Both the position numbers and the translations under genes were made by a program. From Candidatus Heimdallarchaeota archaeon (GTDB lineage: Archaea; Asgardarchaeota; Heimdallarchaeia; Heimdallarchaeales; Kariarchaeaceae), in the NCBI GenBank assembly GCA_029882335.1, contig JAOUKW010000014.1, positions 1 to 24,445 on the forward strand: a stretch of DNA of 24,445 nucleotides, in the 5' to 3' direction. The notes beneath the pieces are model-generated. The model ran no database searches, was not told where the DNA came from, and saw only the letters and a list, made by a program, of their open reading frames with translations. Within the stretch, counting starts at the first letter, position 1. Each line of letters opens with the position of its first letter. Positions 1-8,500 of the stretch are shown piece after piece.

Positions 1-1
1 A

Positions 2-655
2 AATATTTTATTTGGTTTTATGTATTCAAACATACCAGCGATCAACTCTCTTGAGTCATTATATATGAATTTAGAGCGTGCAATTGTTTTTGGAGGATTA
101 ATTGAGATAAATAAAAGACTAGGAAATGATGAATTCCCTTTGATTGATCAGTATTATTATCAGGATCATTATCAAATGGATAAATCACCTGAATTTCCTA
201 TAGTTACAAAAATAGGTTCTGCTCATAGTGGGTTTGGTAAGATGAAAATTGAGTCAAGACAGAGATTTCAGGATTTTGCCTCGGTGATGGCATTGTATAA
301 GGATTATGTAACCTCTGAGCCATTTATCCCGGTGGAATATGATTTTCGAATTCAAAAAATTGGTACATCCTATCGCGGATTGAAGAGAATTTCTACAAAT
401 TGGAAAGCAAATACAGGTTCCTACATGCTTGAGGAAATTCCTGTGAGTGATAAACATAAAAAATGGGTGGATGAATGTAGTGAATTATTTGGAGGGATGG
501 ATATATTAGCTCTTGATGCATTGAGAACCAAAGATGGTGATGAATATATTATTGAATTGAATGATTGTAGAATAGGTTTTCCAGAAGAATTTAAGCAGGA
601 AGATATGAAAGATGTATGTAAATCAACAATATCGAAAATGAATTCAATTTTTTAG
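2..655 (+). CDS. Synapsin-like ATP-grasp protein (3' part; 5' end outside window)
   Basis: Residue-by-residue resemblance to the C domain of animal synapsins is visible along the whole frame. With the ATG at 20 as residue 1, landmarks are NIPAINSLES (4-13), EFPLIDQ (38-44), the ATP-binding loop TKIGSAHSGFGK (63-74), FQDFASV (83-89), EPFI (100-103), IQKIG (111-115), the multifunctional loop TNWKANTGSYMLE (126-138), DECSELFGG (151-159) and IIELND (177-182). K64 matches the synapsin ATP-binding lysine and W128-K129 the loop Trp-Lys. E179-x-N181 is the usual ATP-grasp metal motif, which mammalian synapsins have partly lost. The frame stays open upstream of the ATG and reads NILFGF, which also aligns with synapsin, so the ATG is internal and roughly the first 100 residues lie outside the window. 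Synapsin binds ATP and associates with vesicle membranes in neurons; some ATP-grasp relatives are ligases. The archaeal function is unknown. Family assignment is strong; alignment was by eye and from memory. Confidence 0.9.
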   Translation, partial: NILFGFMYSNIPAINSLESLYMNLERAIVFGGLIEINKRLGNDEFPLIDQYYYQDHYQMDKSPEFPIVTKIGSAHSGFGKMKIESRQRFQDFASVMALYKDYVTSEPFIPVEYDFRIQKIGTSYRGLKRISTNWKANTGSYMLEEIPVSDKHKKWVDECSELFGGMDILALDALRTKDGDEYIIELNDCRIGFPEEFKQEDMKDVCKSTISKMNSIF

Positions 656-740
656 TTACATTGAGATACTTGATAATGTAATTATGATTGCTACGAGTTT
701 ATGTTTAGACTATAGAATGAGATCAAGTTTATAATTGATA

Positions 741-758
741 TTTGTTTTTTTTAACAAA
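741..758 (+). terminator. T-rich hairpin, possible terminator of the synapsin-like gene
   Basis: TTTGTT and AACAAA arms flank a T-only loop, giving a run of eight T (745-752) about 90 bases after the stop codon. Archaeal RNA polymerase terminates at T-runs. The rest of the 263-base gap before the next gene shows nothing recognisable beyond a weak TATA-like ATTATATG near 867. Confidence 0.4.
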
Positions 759-918
759 ATATGCGTCGATATAATCTAGATATTGAATCTACTTTGGTTT
801 GATTGCATCTAAGTAATGTAATCCTGCAGAGAATGGGCTCAATCGATAAATTTTCTATTCAAAACGCGATTATATGAATGATAATCCTTAAATCGAGTTA
901 TCAAGGTCAATTTTCAGG

Positions 919-1965
919 ATGACACTTGATTTAGTATTTTCTGATTTAGATGTGGAGATGAAGGAGTATGATTTCAACTTATTGACAGATGAGGAATGGG
1001 AATCGTATTTCATTCATTTTGAAAAAATATCAAGGGAGAGATTTCCCAGTTATCCATTGATGGATCGTGACTTGAGAAAACAGTTCTTAACGGTAAATGA
1101 TCCTAATCTTACCACTCATCGAATGTTAATCTTTGATCGTACAAAACCAGTGATTAATCGTTGTATTGGATATGCATATATTGGTTATGTTCATCAAAAA
1201 TCCAACAATTATGAGGCAAATAAGCATTTTGCAGAAATCCATATTACACTTGATAAGGAATACAGAAGAAAAGGTATAGCTACAGGTATTTTTAATTTAT
1301 TTGGTGATTTTACTCGTAGTTTGGGTAGATCAAGGCTTATGGTTTGGACGGTGACAGATACAGGTAAGTTGACTTGTGAGAGTTTTAATGGTGAGTTAAC
1401 GCATAAACATTATTCTAATAAATCTGAAATCAAGGAGTTAGATTGGCAGATGATAGATGATTGGATTGAAGAGGGAAGGAAAAAAGCAGTTGGCGTAACT
1501 TTGGAAAGGTATAATGAGATCCCAGAAGATGATATTGAGGAATATGCCAGAGTATATACAGAAGTTGAAAATCAGGCACCAGATGGATCATCGGGTAGAA
1601 TTGCAGTTACACCTGAGCACATTAGAATTGGGGAAAAAAGGGCGAAAGATATTGGTACAACAATTACTGTGATTATTTCCAGAGAGGAGGATGGTGTAAT
1701 CAGTGGATTGACGGAGATTATGTATAATCCACGAGAATCTGATAAAATCCAGCAGGAATTGACGGGTGTATTGGAAAAATACAGAGGAAGAGGTCTGGGA
1801 AAATGGTTAAAGGCAGAGATGTTGGTACATATTCGTTCTACATATCCCGATGTTACCTATATTTCAACAGGGAACGCAATGGAGAATGCACCGATGTTAT
1901 CGATAAATAATAGGTTAGGATTTAAACCGCAAAATGTATGGCATGTGTATGAATTTGATCTCTAG
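919..1965 (+). CDS. Tandem-domain GNAT N-acetyltransferase
   Basis: The 348-residue protein has two GNAT folds in series, as in the mycothiol-synthase-like group of double acetyltransferases. The N-terminal domain carries AEIHITLDKEYRRKGIATGI (105-124), with the acetyl-CoA pyrophosphate loop RRKGIA at 116-121. The C-terminal domain carries a second loop, RGRGLGKW (289-296), followed by NAMENAPMLSINNRLGF (319-335), the usual GNAT Asn/N-x-LGF tail motif. Such enzymes move an acetyl group from acetyl-CoA to an amine; the substrate cannot be told from sequence. Both domains keep a glycine-rich loop, so neither is obviously dead. No signal peptide or membrane segment is seen, so it should be cytosolic. 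It is a single gene, with a T-run after its end. The ATG at 919 is the chosen start; there is no convincing Shine-Dalgarno sequence. Confidence 0.85.
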   Translation: MTLDLVFSDLDVEMKEYDFNLLTDEEWESYFIHFEKISRERFPSYPLMDRDLRKQFLTVNDPNLTTHRMLIFDRTKPVINRCIGYAYIGYVHQKSNNYEANKHFAEIHITLDKEYRRKGIATGIFNLFGDFTRSLGRSRLMVWTVTDTGKLTCESFNGELTHKHYSNKSEIKELDWQMIDDWIEEGRKKAVGVTLERYNEIPEDDIEEYARVYTEVENQAPDGSSGRIAVTPEHIRIGEKRAKDIGTTITVIISREEDGVISGLTEIMYNPRESDKIQQELTGVLEKYRGRGLGKWLKAEMLVHIRSTYPDVTYISTGNAMENAPMLSINNRLGFKPQNVWHVYEFDL

Positions 1966-2040
1966 TAATAGTTGACTAGTGTATGAATTTTAAAGTTGAG
2001 TAACAATGTTGAAGTATATTTTAATAGTTGAGTTTATTTG

Positions 2041-2050
2041 TTTTTTTTTT
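2041..2050 (+). terminator. T10 run, likely archaeal terminator
   Basis: An uninterrupted run of ten T lies 75 bases after the GNAT stop, in the gap between convergent genes. This is the simplest form of archaeal intrinsic terminator. Confidence 0.5.
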
Positions 2051-2100
2051 AGGTAAGTAGTTTGGATTTGTTTTATTTCAAAGCAATAAATGATGGTAAA

Positions 2101-2158
2101 ATCCAGTAGTACAACCTCTGCTTCCGTCTATCAATGGCGTATAACCGGGGTTATGTGT
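2101..2158. other. GC-richer patch with short hairpin in convergent gap
   Basis: The 324-base gap 1966-2289 is otherwise very AT-rich. Within it, 2101-2158 is clearly richer in G and C and ends in an inverted repeat, ATAACC (2141-2146) and GGTTAT (2149-2154). I could not fold it as a tRNA or recognise a C/D box RNA. It may be a small RNA or the 3' end region of the flanking transcripts. Confidence 0.25.
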
Positions 2159-2289
2159 AATTATGTGAAATAAAAAAGAATGGTTCTTCTGATGAAATTT
2201 ATTGAGTAATGGAAAACTCATATTAAGCAATGTAATTTCGTTATAGTGAGCAGTAATTGATCTGTTTTATTTAGACTGTCTTCAATTAT

Positions 2290-3807
2290 TTATTCTTCAG
2301 CAATGGGTAAGATAATTTGAAATTCAGTTCCTTCTCCAATTTGACTGACTACACTGATTATACCATTGTGTTGTGTCATGGTGGCTTGGGTGCTGGCTAG
2401 TCCCAATCCTGTACCTGCATGCCCTTTGGTAGTAAAAAATGGCTCGAAAATTGAATTAATGATAGTTTGGCTGATACCAGAACCGGAATCGCGAATTCGA
2501 ATGTCAATTAATTTAGTTTTTCCGTTATTTTTGTATGGTACTGATATAGTACTGAGTTCGGATGCAATGATATTAGTTGTTTCTATATTTAATTTACCAC
2601 CTAAAGGCATGGCGTCTTTTGCATTGATGAATAGATTGAGTAGTGAATTTTGTATGCTATCTTTGTCACCTAGTATAATATCATCGGTCGCTTGAAGCAT
2701 GGTAGTTATGTTTATCTTTTTCAAGGTGGTTTTACTTAGGTTGATGGTTTCATCAATGATATCATGTAATTTTAGTAGTTCGAATTTGTACTCTGATTTT
2801 TTGGTGAAAATAAGTAATTTCTTGATAAGTTTACTTCCATTATCAGTTGCTTTTTCGATGATATCAACAATTGTTTGCATTTCTTCTTTTTCTTGAAATT
2901 TGGATTGTAATATATTAACTCCTCCATCGATGATGGTGAATATATTTCCAAGATCATGAGTTACTTCACTGGCAATTCTTCCAATAGCCTCCATTTTTTG
3001 TAGGTGAATAGATTGTTCTTGTATGGATTTATTAATTTTCTCCTGTTGTAATTCCCTGGTTATATCTTCGATGAATGAGAGATAATATTTTTTACCAGAG
3101 GACTTGTCTGTTAGAATTTTATAGGTGACTTTTACCCATATAATCCTTCCATCTTTTGTTTTGTATCGTTTTTTTAATTGGACCATATCTCGTTTTCCCA
3201 GAGTGAGTTCATTCATGAGTGGAATTTGATTCTCTAATTCCTCGGGAAAGCTGATATCTGTGGTTTTTACTTCTATCAATTCCTCTTTTGTATAATTTAG
3301 CATGTGTTCAAAGGTTTGATTGGTTAAGTTGAATGAACCGTCAATTTCATTGATGATGATACCTACAGGTAATTCATTAAAAACGGATTTATAAATTTCC
3401 TGTGATGTATTATCTTTGTTTCTTTCGTTTGCGTCTTTTACTTTGGTTATATTTCGAACTATAGGATGAAGTACAACTTCCATATCACATATTTGTTGAT
3501 TATTCATCACTACTGATCCACTCATTCTACATGGGATAAGGGTATTATCTTGAAGTTTAATAATTACTTCCAAATCAGAAAAGTTAGTATCATTGAGTAA
3601 TATGAATGATTGGTTTAAGTTGCTTAGAAATAAATCCCCAAGTGTTCTGCTGGATAAATCATCGATAGTATATCCAAATACAGAGGTAAAAGTTGGATTG
3701 AGATAAACAACCTTAGATTTCATTACAATTAGTATGGGGTCTTTAATGAAGTTAAATACATCACTTATTTTTTTACCAATAGGGACTGCAACATCACTAT
3801 AATTCAT
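2290..3807 (-). CDS. PAS-PAS sensor histidine kinase, cytosolic
   Basis: The 505-residue protein has two PAS domains (about 15-120 and 138-252), then a HisKA dimerisation domain with the phospho-acceptor in EVTHDLGN (H284), then a HATPase_c domain. The ATPase boxes are all present: N-box NLFINAKDAM (391-400), D-box RDSGSGIS (439-446), F-box FEPFFTTK (454-461) and the lid GTGLGL (465-470). The second PAS contains FIEDITRE (245-252), typical of PAS/PAC ends. There are no transmembrane helices or signal peptide, so it senses an internal signal and autophosphorylates on H284. No receiver-domain protein is encoded nearby, so its partner must be elsewhere. A TATA-like TTATATTTATATAA (3852-3865, minus strand) lies about 50 bases upstream of the ATG, consistent with a leader of about 20 bases. 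Confidence 0.92.
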   Translation of the reverse strand: MNYSDVAVPIGKKISDVFNFIKDPILIVMKSKVVYLNPTFTSVFGYTIDDLSSRTLGDLFLSNLNQSFILLNDTNFSDLEVIIKLQDNTLIPCRMSGSVVMNNQQICDMEVVLHPIVRNITKVKDANERNKDNTSQEIYKSVFNELPVGIIINEIDGSFNLTNQTFEHMLNYTKEELIEVKTTDISFPEELENQIPLMNELTLGKRDMVQLKKRYKTKDGRIIWVKVTYKILTDKSSGKKYYLSFIEDITRELQQEKINKSIQEQSIHLQKMEAIGRIASEVTHDLGNIFTIIDGGVNILQSKFQEKEEMQTIVDIIEKATDNGSKLIKKLLIFTKKSEYKFELLKLHDIIDETINLSKTTLKKINITTMLQATDDIILGDKDSIQNSLLNLFINAKDAMPLGGKLNIETTNIIASELSTISVPYKNNGKTKLIDIRIRDSGSGISQTIINSIFEPFFTTKGHAGTGLGLASTQATMTQHNGIISVVSQIGEGTEFQIILPIAEE

Positions 3808-3851
3808 TTAATCTATCCTACTTCTCTGTTAAGTAGTAATCACCATAAGAT

Positions 3852-3865
3852 TATATAAATATAAA
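3852..3865 (-). promoter_or_regulatory. TATA-like box of the histidine kinase gene
   Basis: On the minus strand TTATATTTATATAA precedes the kinase ATG (3807) by about 45-58 bases. Transcription would start about 25 bases downstream, leaving a short leader with a weak AGTAGGAT purine stretch. Confidence 0.45.
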
Positions 3866-4079
3866 GCCATTTCCATTTATCCAAATAATTATAAGTAAAA
3901 GATAAAAGTATTTAAGGTTAATAATTAAACAGGATATTTTACCTTGATATATTGTAATAGTATATAATTAGGATTACTATTTTTAGTATAATGTTACTTG
4001 TGAAAACTAAATTGATAGCATTATGATATATTAGATTATAATATAATTGTATTTTGAGAGTTTAATTAGAATATATATT

Positions 4080-4619
4080 TTACGCAAAAATTAATGCAAT
4101 TATGGCGACAATTAGAAATAGCCAGATGATAAACAGAATAATTACAGTAATTGCAAAGGCTAATAATAGTGCCATAAATGCAGCAATAATACTAACTCCA
4201 GTAAAGGAAGATAATCCAAGTAAAAGAGTAATAAAGAAACATAGGAAAATAATATTACTTATTTGACTTAAACCAATTAGTGCGAATATTGAACCTACAA
4301 TATTCCAAACATATGCAAAACAGAAAATTCTAACTACACCCATGGTAGTACTGCTTTTTCCACCAAACATTTTGAGAAACATATTTACAAGAAAGCTAAA
4401 GAACAGAAGGAATAAGAATTGAAATGCAATTCCTACGACAATTCTTTGGAGTGCTGTATCACCTAAATCTTCTGAAAATGATAGTCCAGTCAATATTGAA
4501 GTGATAATGAAAATGATCATACCTAGACCAGTACTTCCATCATCATTACCAATTTGTTTTAAAGAATCACCTTTAAAGGTCAATGGGGCAAGGATTTTTT
4601 CACCTGTTGTCAATGCCAT
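4080..4619 (-). CDS. Yip1-domain-like integral membrane protein
   Basis: The 179-residue protein has an amphipathic N-terminus (KILAPLTFKGDSLKQI, 8-23) followed by about five hydrophobic segments: near 31-46, 60-82, 95-117, 120-140 and a long C-terminal stretch 142-179. The order, including a short cytosolic N-terminal helix naming the start of the domain and a moderately polar second loop (LKMFGGKSST, 82-91), is that of YIP1/Yip1-like proteins. In eukaryotes Yip1 proteins act with Rab GTPases on ER-Golgi membranes; prokaryotic members are widespread and mostly uncharacterised. Family assignment rests on topology and general character and is tentative. It is a single gene, with a TATA-like box about 28 bases before the ATG, suggesting a leaderless transcript. 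Confidence 0.55.
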   Translation of the reverse strand: MALTTGEKILAPLTFKGDSLKQIGNDDGSTGLGMIIFIITSILTGLSFSEDLGDTALQRIVVGIAFQFLFLLFFSFLVNMFLKMFGGKSSTTMGVVRIFCFAYVWNIVGSIFALIGLSQISNIIFLCFFITLLLGLSSFTGVSIIAAFMALLLAFAITVIILFIIWLFLIVAIIALIFA

Positions 4620-4639
4620 TAAATCAACTTTTATTCATG

Positions 4640-4651
4640 CATTTAATAAAT
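4640..4651 (-). promoter_or_regulatory. TATA-like box of the Yip1-like gene (leaderless)
   Basis: On the minus strand TTTATTAAATG is centred about 28 bases before the ATG at 4619. That spacing places the transcription start at or next to the start codon. Confidence 0.4.
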
Positions 4652-4923
4652 TTTGCACGTTGGAATAATTATTCATTCTATAATTAATTTGATTTGGATT
4701 AACAATTCATTGATGAAATCAAATAATGAGTATAATTGGATCTCTGATTGTTGAGCTATTTAAGGTTCAATAATTTTCATTCGAATTTATTGAGGATTTT
4801 GAGTAATTTGAATTTTTATTGAGAAATATTTTGAGGAAAGTGAAAGGTTGAAAGTATGTATTTGGAATATTATTTCAAAAAGATGGGTAAAATTTATTTT
4901 TTATTAGTTCTTGATACTTACAA

Positions 4924-4955
4924 TGTTTACATTATTCCGATTGTTTACGATGATA
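4924..4955 (+). repeat. Direct repeat, copy 1 (TGTTTACATTAT-n2-CGATTGTTT)
   Basis: TGTTTACATTAT, two variable bases, CGATTGTTT, two variable bases, GAT, two variable bases, TA. The same 32-base pattern recurs at 5095-5126, 171 bases downstream, in the divergent gap upstream of the GNAT-fusion gene. Confidence 0.65.
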
Positions 4956-4978
4956 GTGAACATATTTATTGATATTTT

Positions 4979-5010
4979 GTATACATTCTTATATTCTCTA
5001 GAATGTATGC
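4979..5010. repeat. Inverted repeat (hairpin), 9-11 bp stem
   Basis: ATACATTCT (4981-4989) and AGAATGTAT (5000-5008) are perfect complements with a 10-base spacer. The stem extends by a T-G wobble and a G-C pair to 4979/5010. It lies between the two direct repeat copies and could be an operator for a dimeric regulator or an RNA hairpin. Confidence 0.5.
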
Positions 5011-5094
5011 ATTAATATTTTTAATTTTTGAATGATTTATTACTATATTATTATTTATTTAACATATGCTTATTGTTTTAATCAATTCTTTTAT

Positions 5095-5126
5095 TGTTTA
5101 CATTATATCGATTGTTTTGGATACTA
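5095..5126 (+). repeat. Direct repeat, copy 2 (TGTTTACATTAT-n2-CGATTGTTT)
   Basis: This is the second copy of the 32-base pattern at 4924-4955, differing only at the paired variable positions. With the hairpin between them, the two copies suggest a regulatory array rather than chance similarity. Confidence 0.65.
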
Positions 5127-5161
5127 TGTACTCATTATAAAATACTCGACTTATGAACCGT

Positions 5162-5185
5162 AAAATAATCATTAAAATAATCATT
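5162..5185 (+). repeat. Perfect 12-bp tandem repeat (AAAATAATCATT x2)
   Basis: Two exact back-to-back copies of AAAATAATCATT. The rest of the 889-base gap 4620-5508 is AT-rich, with no coding frame I can support. A TATA-like TTAAATATATTTATG (about 5444-5459) may serve the GNAT-fusion gene. Confidence 0.55.
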
Positions 5186-5508
5186 ACTATAACACTTAGT
5201 ACGATTGACTTATTGATTGTCTCAATAAATTTCATGATAACCAAAATAATTGTGGATAGTAAATTCATTTGTTAGTTAATGAAGTCACAAATAATTACAT
5301 GATAAAAGTTATTTTATCGGAATTTCGAATTAGATTATTACAACTTATGATAGTATCAGTCTATTCATTGAATTCATAAATCCGTATAGTTGTATTATTT
5401 TACATTTATACTAATAATGTTCTTCAATTAATGCTAATTTAAGTCTTAAATATATTTATGGCCGATAAACAATGATTATAATTTTATAATATTAATGGTG
5501 TAATAAAA

Positions 5509-8500
5509 ATGATTATGACATTAAAAATTAAATTTCCTACATATTCTGATATTAGAGAATTAAAATTGACACTAGAAGAGGCTGCTGATTTGGCAAAATG
5601 TTTTATTAGTTGGGATAAGGGTGATCACTGGCCTGGTGGTTTTACTGCTGGATCAGAATTTACACCAGAATATGTCATGCAAAGATTCATGAAGCAGCTT
5701 AAATTTCTGGGTCAATATGTAATAGATAATCAATTAAAACAGCAAGATGATTCCATTGGTTTCTTAGGCTATGTCAATTTAGCTCAACATAAGGATACTG
5801 ATGCATATTATATTCCTTTATTAGGTGTCAATCCTGATTTTCATGGTCATGGATATGGTAAATCTATGTTATTAAGTTGTCTTCAAAGAAGTATTGTTGA
5901 TGGTAAAAGAAGATTAGATCTTAATACGTGGAGTGGTAATCTCAAAGCAGTTCCTTTATACAAAAAGGTTGGATTTTTCTGGCATCCCAAGACAGAAGTC
6001 TTGATGACCAACTTCTTACCAGCAGTTCTTGGTTCTGAATTTTTGTCTCCATTCTTTTCCAAACATGATTGGTATACTACCCGAAAGGTGGATATTACTC
6101 AGGCAGAAGATATCTTAGAAGAGGATGATCAATTTATCTATAGATATTATTTTGAGGAAGAAACAGATCGACTGATAGCAACCATTGATAGAGAGGCGAA
6201 GGAACTCAGTGGTATTGATTTAACATTTGATGGTTTAGATCTTGAAATACAATTGCAATGTCTTCCTAATCGTGGGTACAAGGGTATCGATCAACCTGCA
6301 ATAATTTTATTGATTAATAATCGTGCAGATAAATCTCTGGATATACAAATTAATCCAATTGATGGTCCAGAGGCTAGTTACTCAACCAATGAAATTCCAG
6401 ACCAAGTTGTGATCTCATCTAACCAGAGTGTGAGGTTTGAATCCAACCTGCAGATATCAAATATTGTAGAAACTAGAAATCTAGAAGTATCCCCTTCACA
6501 TCGTACATTAATTAGAGTAACTTGTGAGTTGGTTATAAATGGAATGTCCTTGGTGCTTGGTGCAGGTATGAGAATACAAGATGCGTTTATCCTGACCAAG
6601 CATGGATTTCATTCTTCACCGCAATTACCACAACAAACCTTCACAATTACCAATAAATATATGGATTTTTCAGGAGCATTATCAGTATTACTCAATGAGA
6701 AGGAAATTTTAACGCAATCATTGGTGATTTCAAATGAAGAGATGCTAGATGTTCCAATAGAAATTCCAGTAGAATTCATTTCAGAAACTAGGATAAATGA
6801 ATTTAAGTTTATTATTCATAATGCATCATCAAAAGTAGAATTACCATATAATGTATCTAATTTCATTAATGATATTCCTATGGCATATAAAGTCAACAAG
6901 GGATATTTAATTGAAAATAGAGCAATCAGAGTGTCTTTTCACTGTGATGAGGATATATATTTAAATTGGTTTTTCAATAAAAATCATGATATTAGCACCA
7001 GTGTATATAGAAGTATGTTGTCAATAGGCCTACCTTATCCTACCACGACATCAGAATACTGGATTGAACCAATGGATGTAGAAATACTACAATTACCTGA
7101 TCGAGTACAGTTGATCTTTACTAAAACAAGTAAAATCGATCATCCAGGATTAATTGTCAAATCTATTTACGAGATTCAAAGTGGAAAAGAATTCTTTACC
7201 TATTATTTTGAAATCAGTAGCAAGACTTCCAGTTTTGATAAATTGGCAATAGAAACCACAACAATCGGCAACTTTTTTGAAAATGGTGATTTTCGTGGAT
7301 ACTTTCCCACTGCAGATGGATTATTCAGTGATAAGGAACTACATATAAGTTATCGTGATTTTCTACAAGAATCAACTAAATATTTCTCAGAGAACTGGTG
7401 GGTTGGTGAGAATTCAAGACAAATTCTTGGTGTTGTTTGGGATGATGGTTTTGCAAAAATTCGGGCATCAAGGGCTAGTTGTCCTACTTTAGAGACACCA
7501 TTATTTGAGATTTCACCCAGCAAGTCCTATGTATCACCAAAATATCGTATTGTGTTATCTAAGGGAGATTATACCATAGTCAGAAAGGTATATGCAAAAG
7601 AAGTTGCAAATCTTCCCTTTGAAGAGTTGCCGAGATTTCGACCTAAATCGATTAATCGAATTGCTGCATCCCAATTATTCCTTCCAGAGCAGCTAGGTGG
7701 GAAGGATATATTAATGGGGAATAAGGATGGGTCAATTCAATTCCAGACATACCGTAAGTCTGCTGTTAAGTACAACGGTAAATTTACCATGCAGGATCAA
7801 GTATTGGTTGGAGAATTTCAGCCTAAACATGGATCTCCAATGAATTTGAATATGAAATCAGAGAGAGTCATTGATTGTATTGAAGGTATAATTTCTTCTG
7901 GTTTATTTTCTCGTCGAATATCTGGAGTTTCGCTTAATCCATTAGGTAATGCAGAGGTATCTCAACATACAATAAATGGATTTGAAACCATTCAATTAAC
8001 CAATAATTTCATTAATTTGACTGTAGTTCCTACGTATTCAGGATCAATAACATCATTGAAATTCAATGGTAAAGAGATGATTGAATCTCGTTTTCCCAGC
8101 AATGAACCATTTATTTGGTTTTCTAAATTTCCAGGGGGTATTTTCACTAGTTATGTACCAAGGTATATCTGGAGTACTAAATTAGCATTAAGTGTTGAAT
8201 TTACACATAGAATAATTACTGAAGAGTTCTGGACAGGTATTGTTTTGGAAGCAAAACCGAATTGGGAAAGTGGAGTAAGACAGACAACTCAAAAAGTATC
8301 TTACTGGCTGCATCATGGACTACCACTGGTAATTATTGATTTACAGATAGAAAATCAATCTAAATCCACCAGATCATTAAGATCTGAATTAGCAATTGTA
8401 CCCAATCCTGATTCTGAGATATTTGTATCGAATAAGGGAAAAATACTCAAGTATGCATATACTTTGATTGAATATAGCAATATGGTTAATTCTGGTTGGT

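Noticed and set aside
20..655. Complete 211-residue gene starting at the ATG at 20
   Set aside because: The frame is open to the window edge and the upstream residues still align with synapsin, so the ATG is internal.
2101..2158. Possible tRNA gene in the GC-richer patch
   Set aside because: No cloverleaf could be formed on either strand and there is no T-arm GGTTCGAATCC-like segment.
4981..5008. Rho-independent style terminator hairpin
   Set aside because: It lies in a divergent gap upstream of both flanking genes and is not followed by a long T-run, so an operator-like role fits better.
4924..5126. CRISPR array from the two 32-base direct repeats
   Set aside because: Only two imperfect copies exist, 171 bases apart, with no regular spacers and no cas genes.
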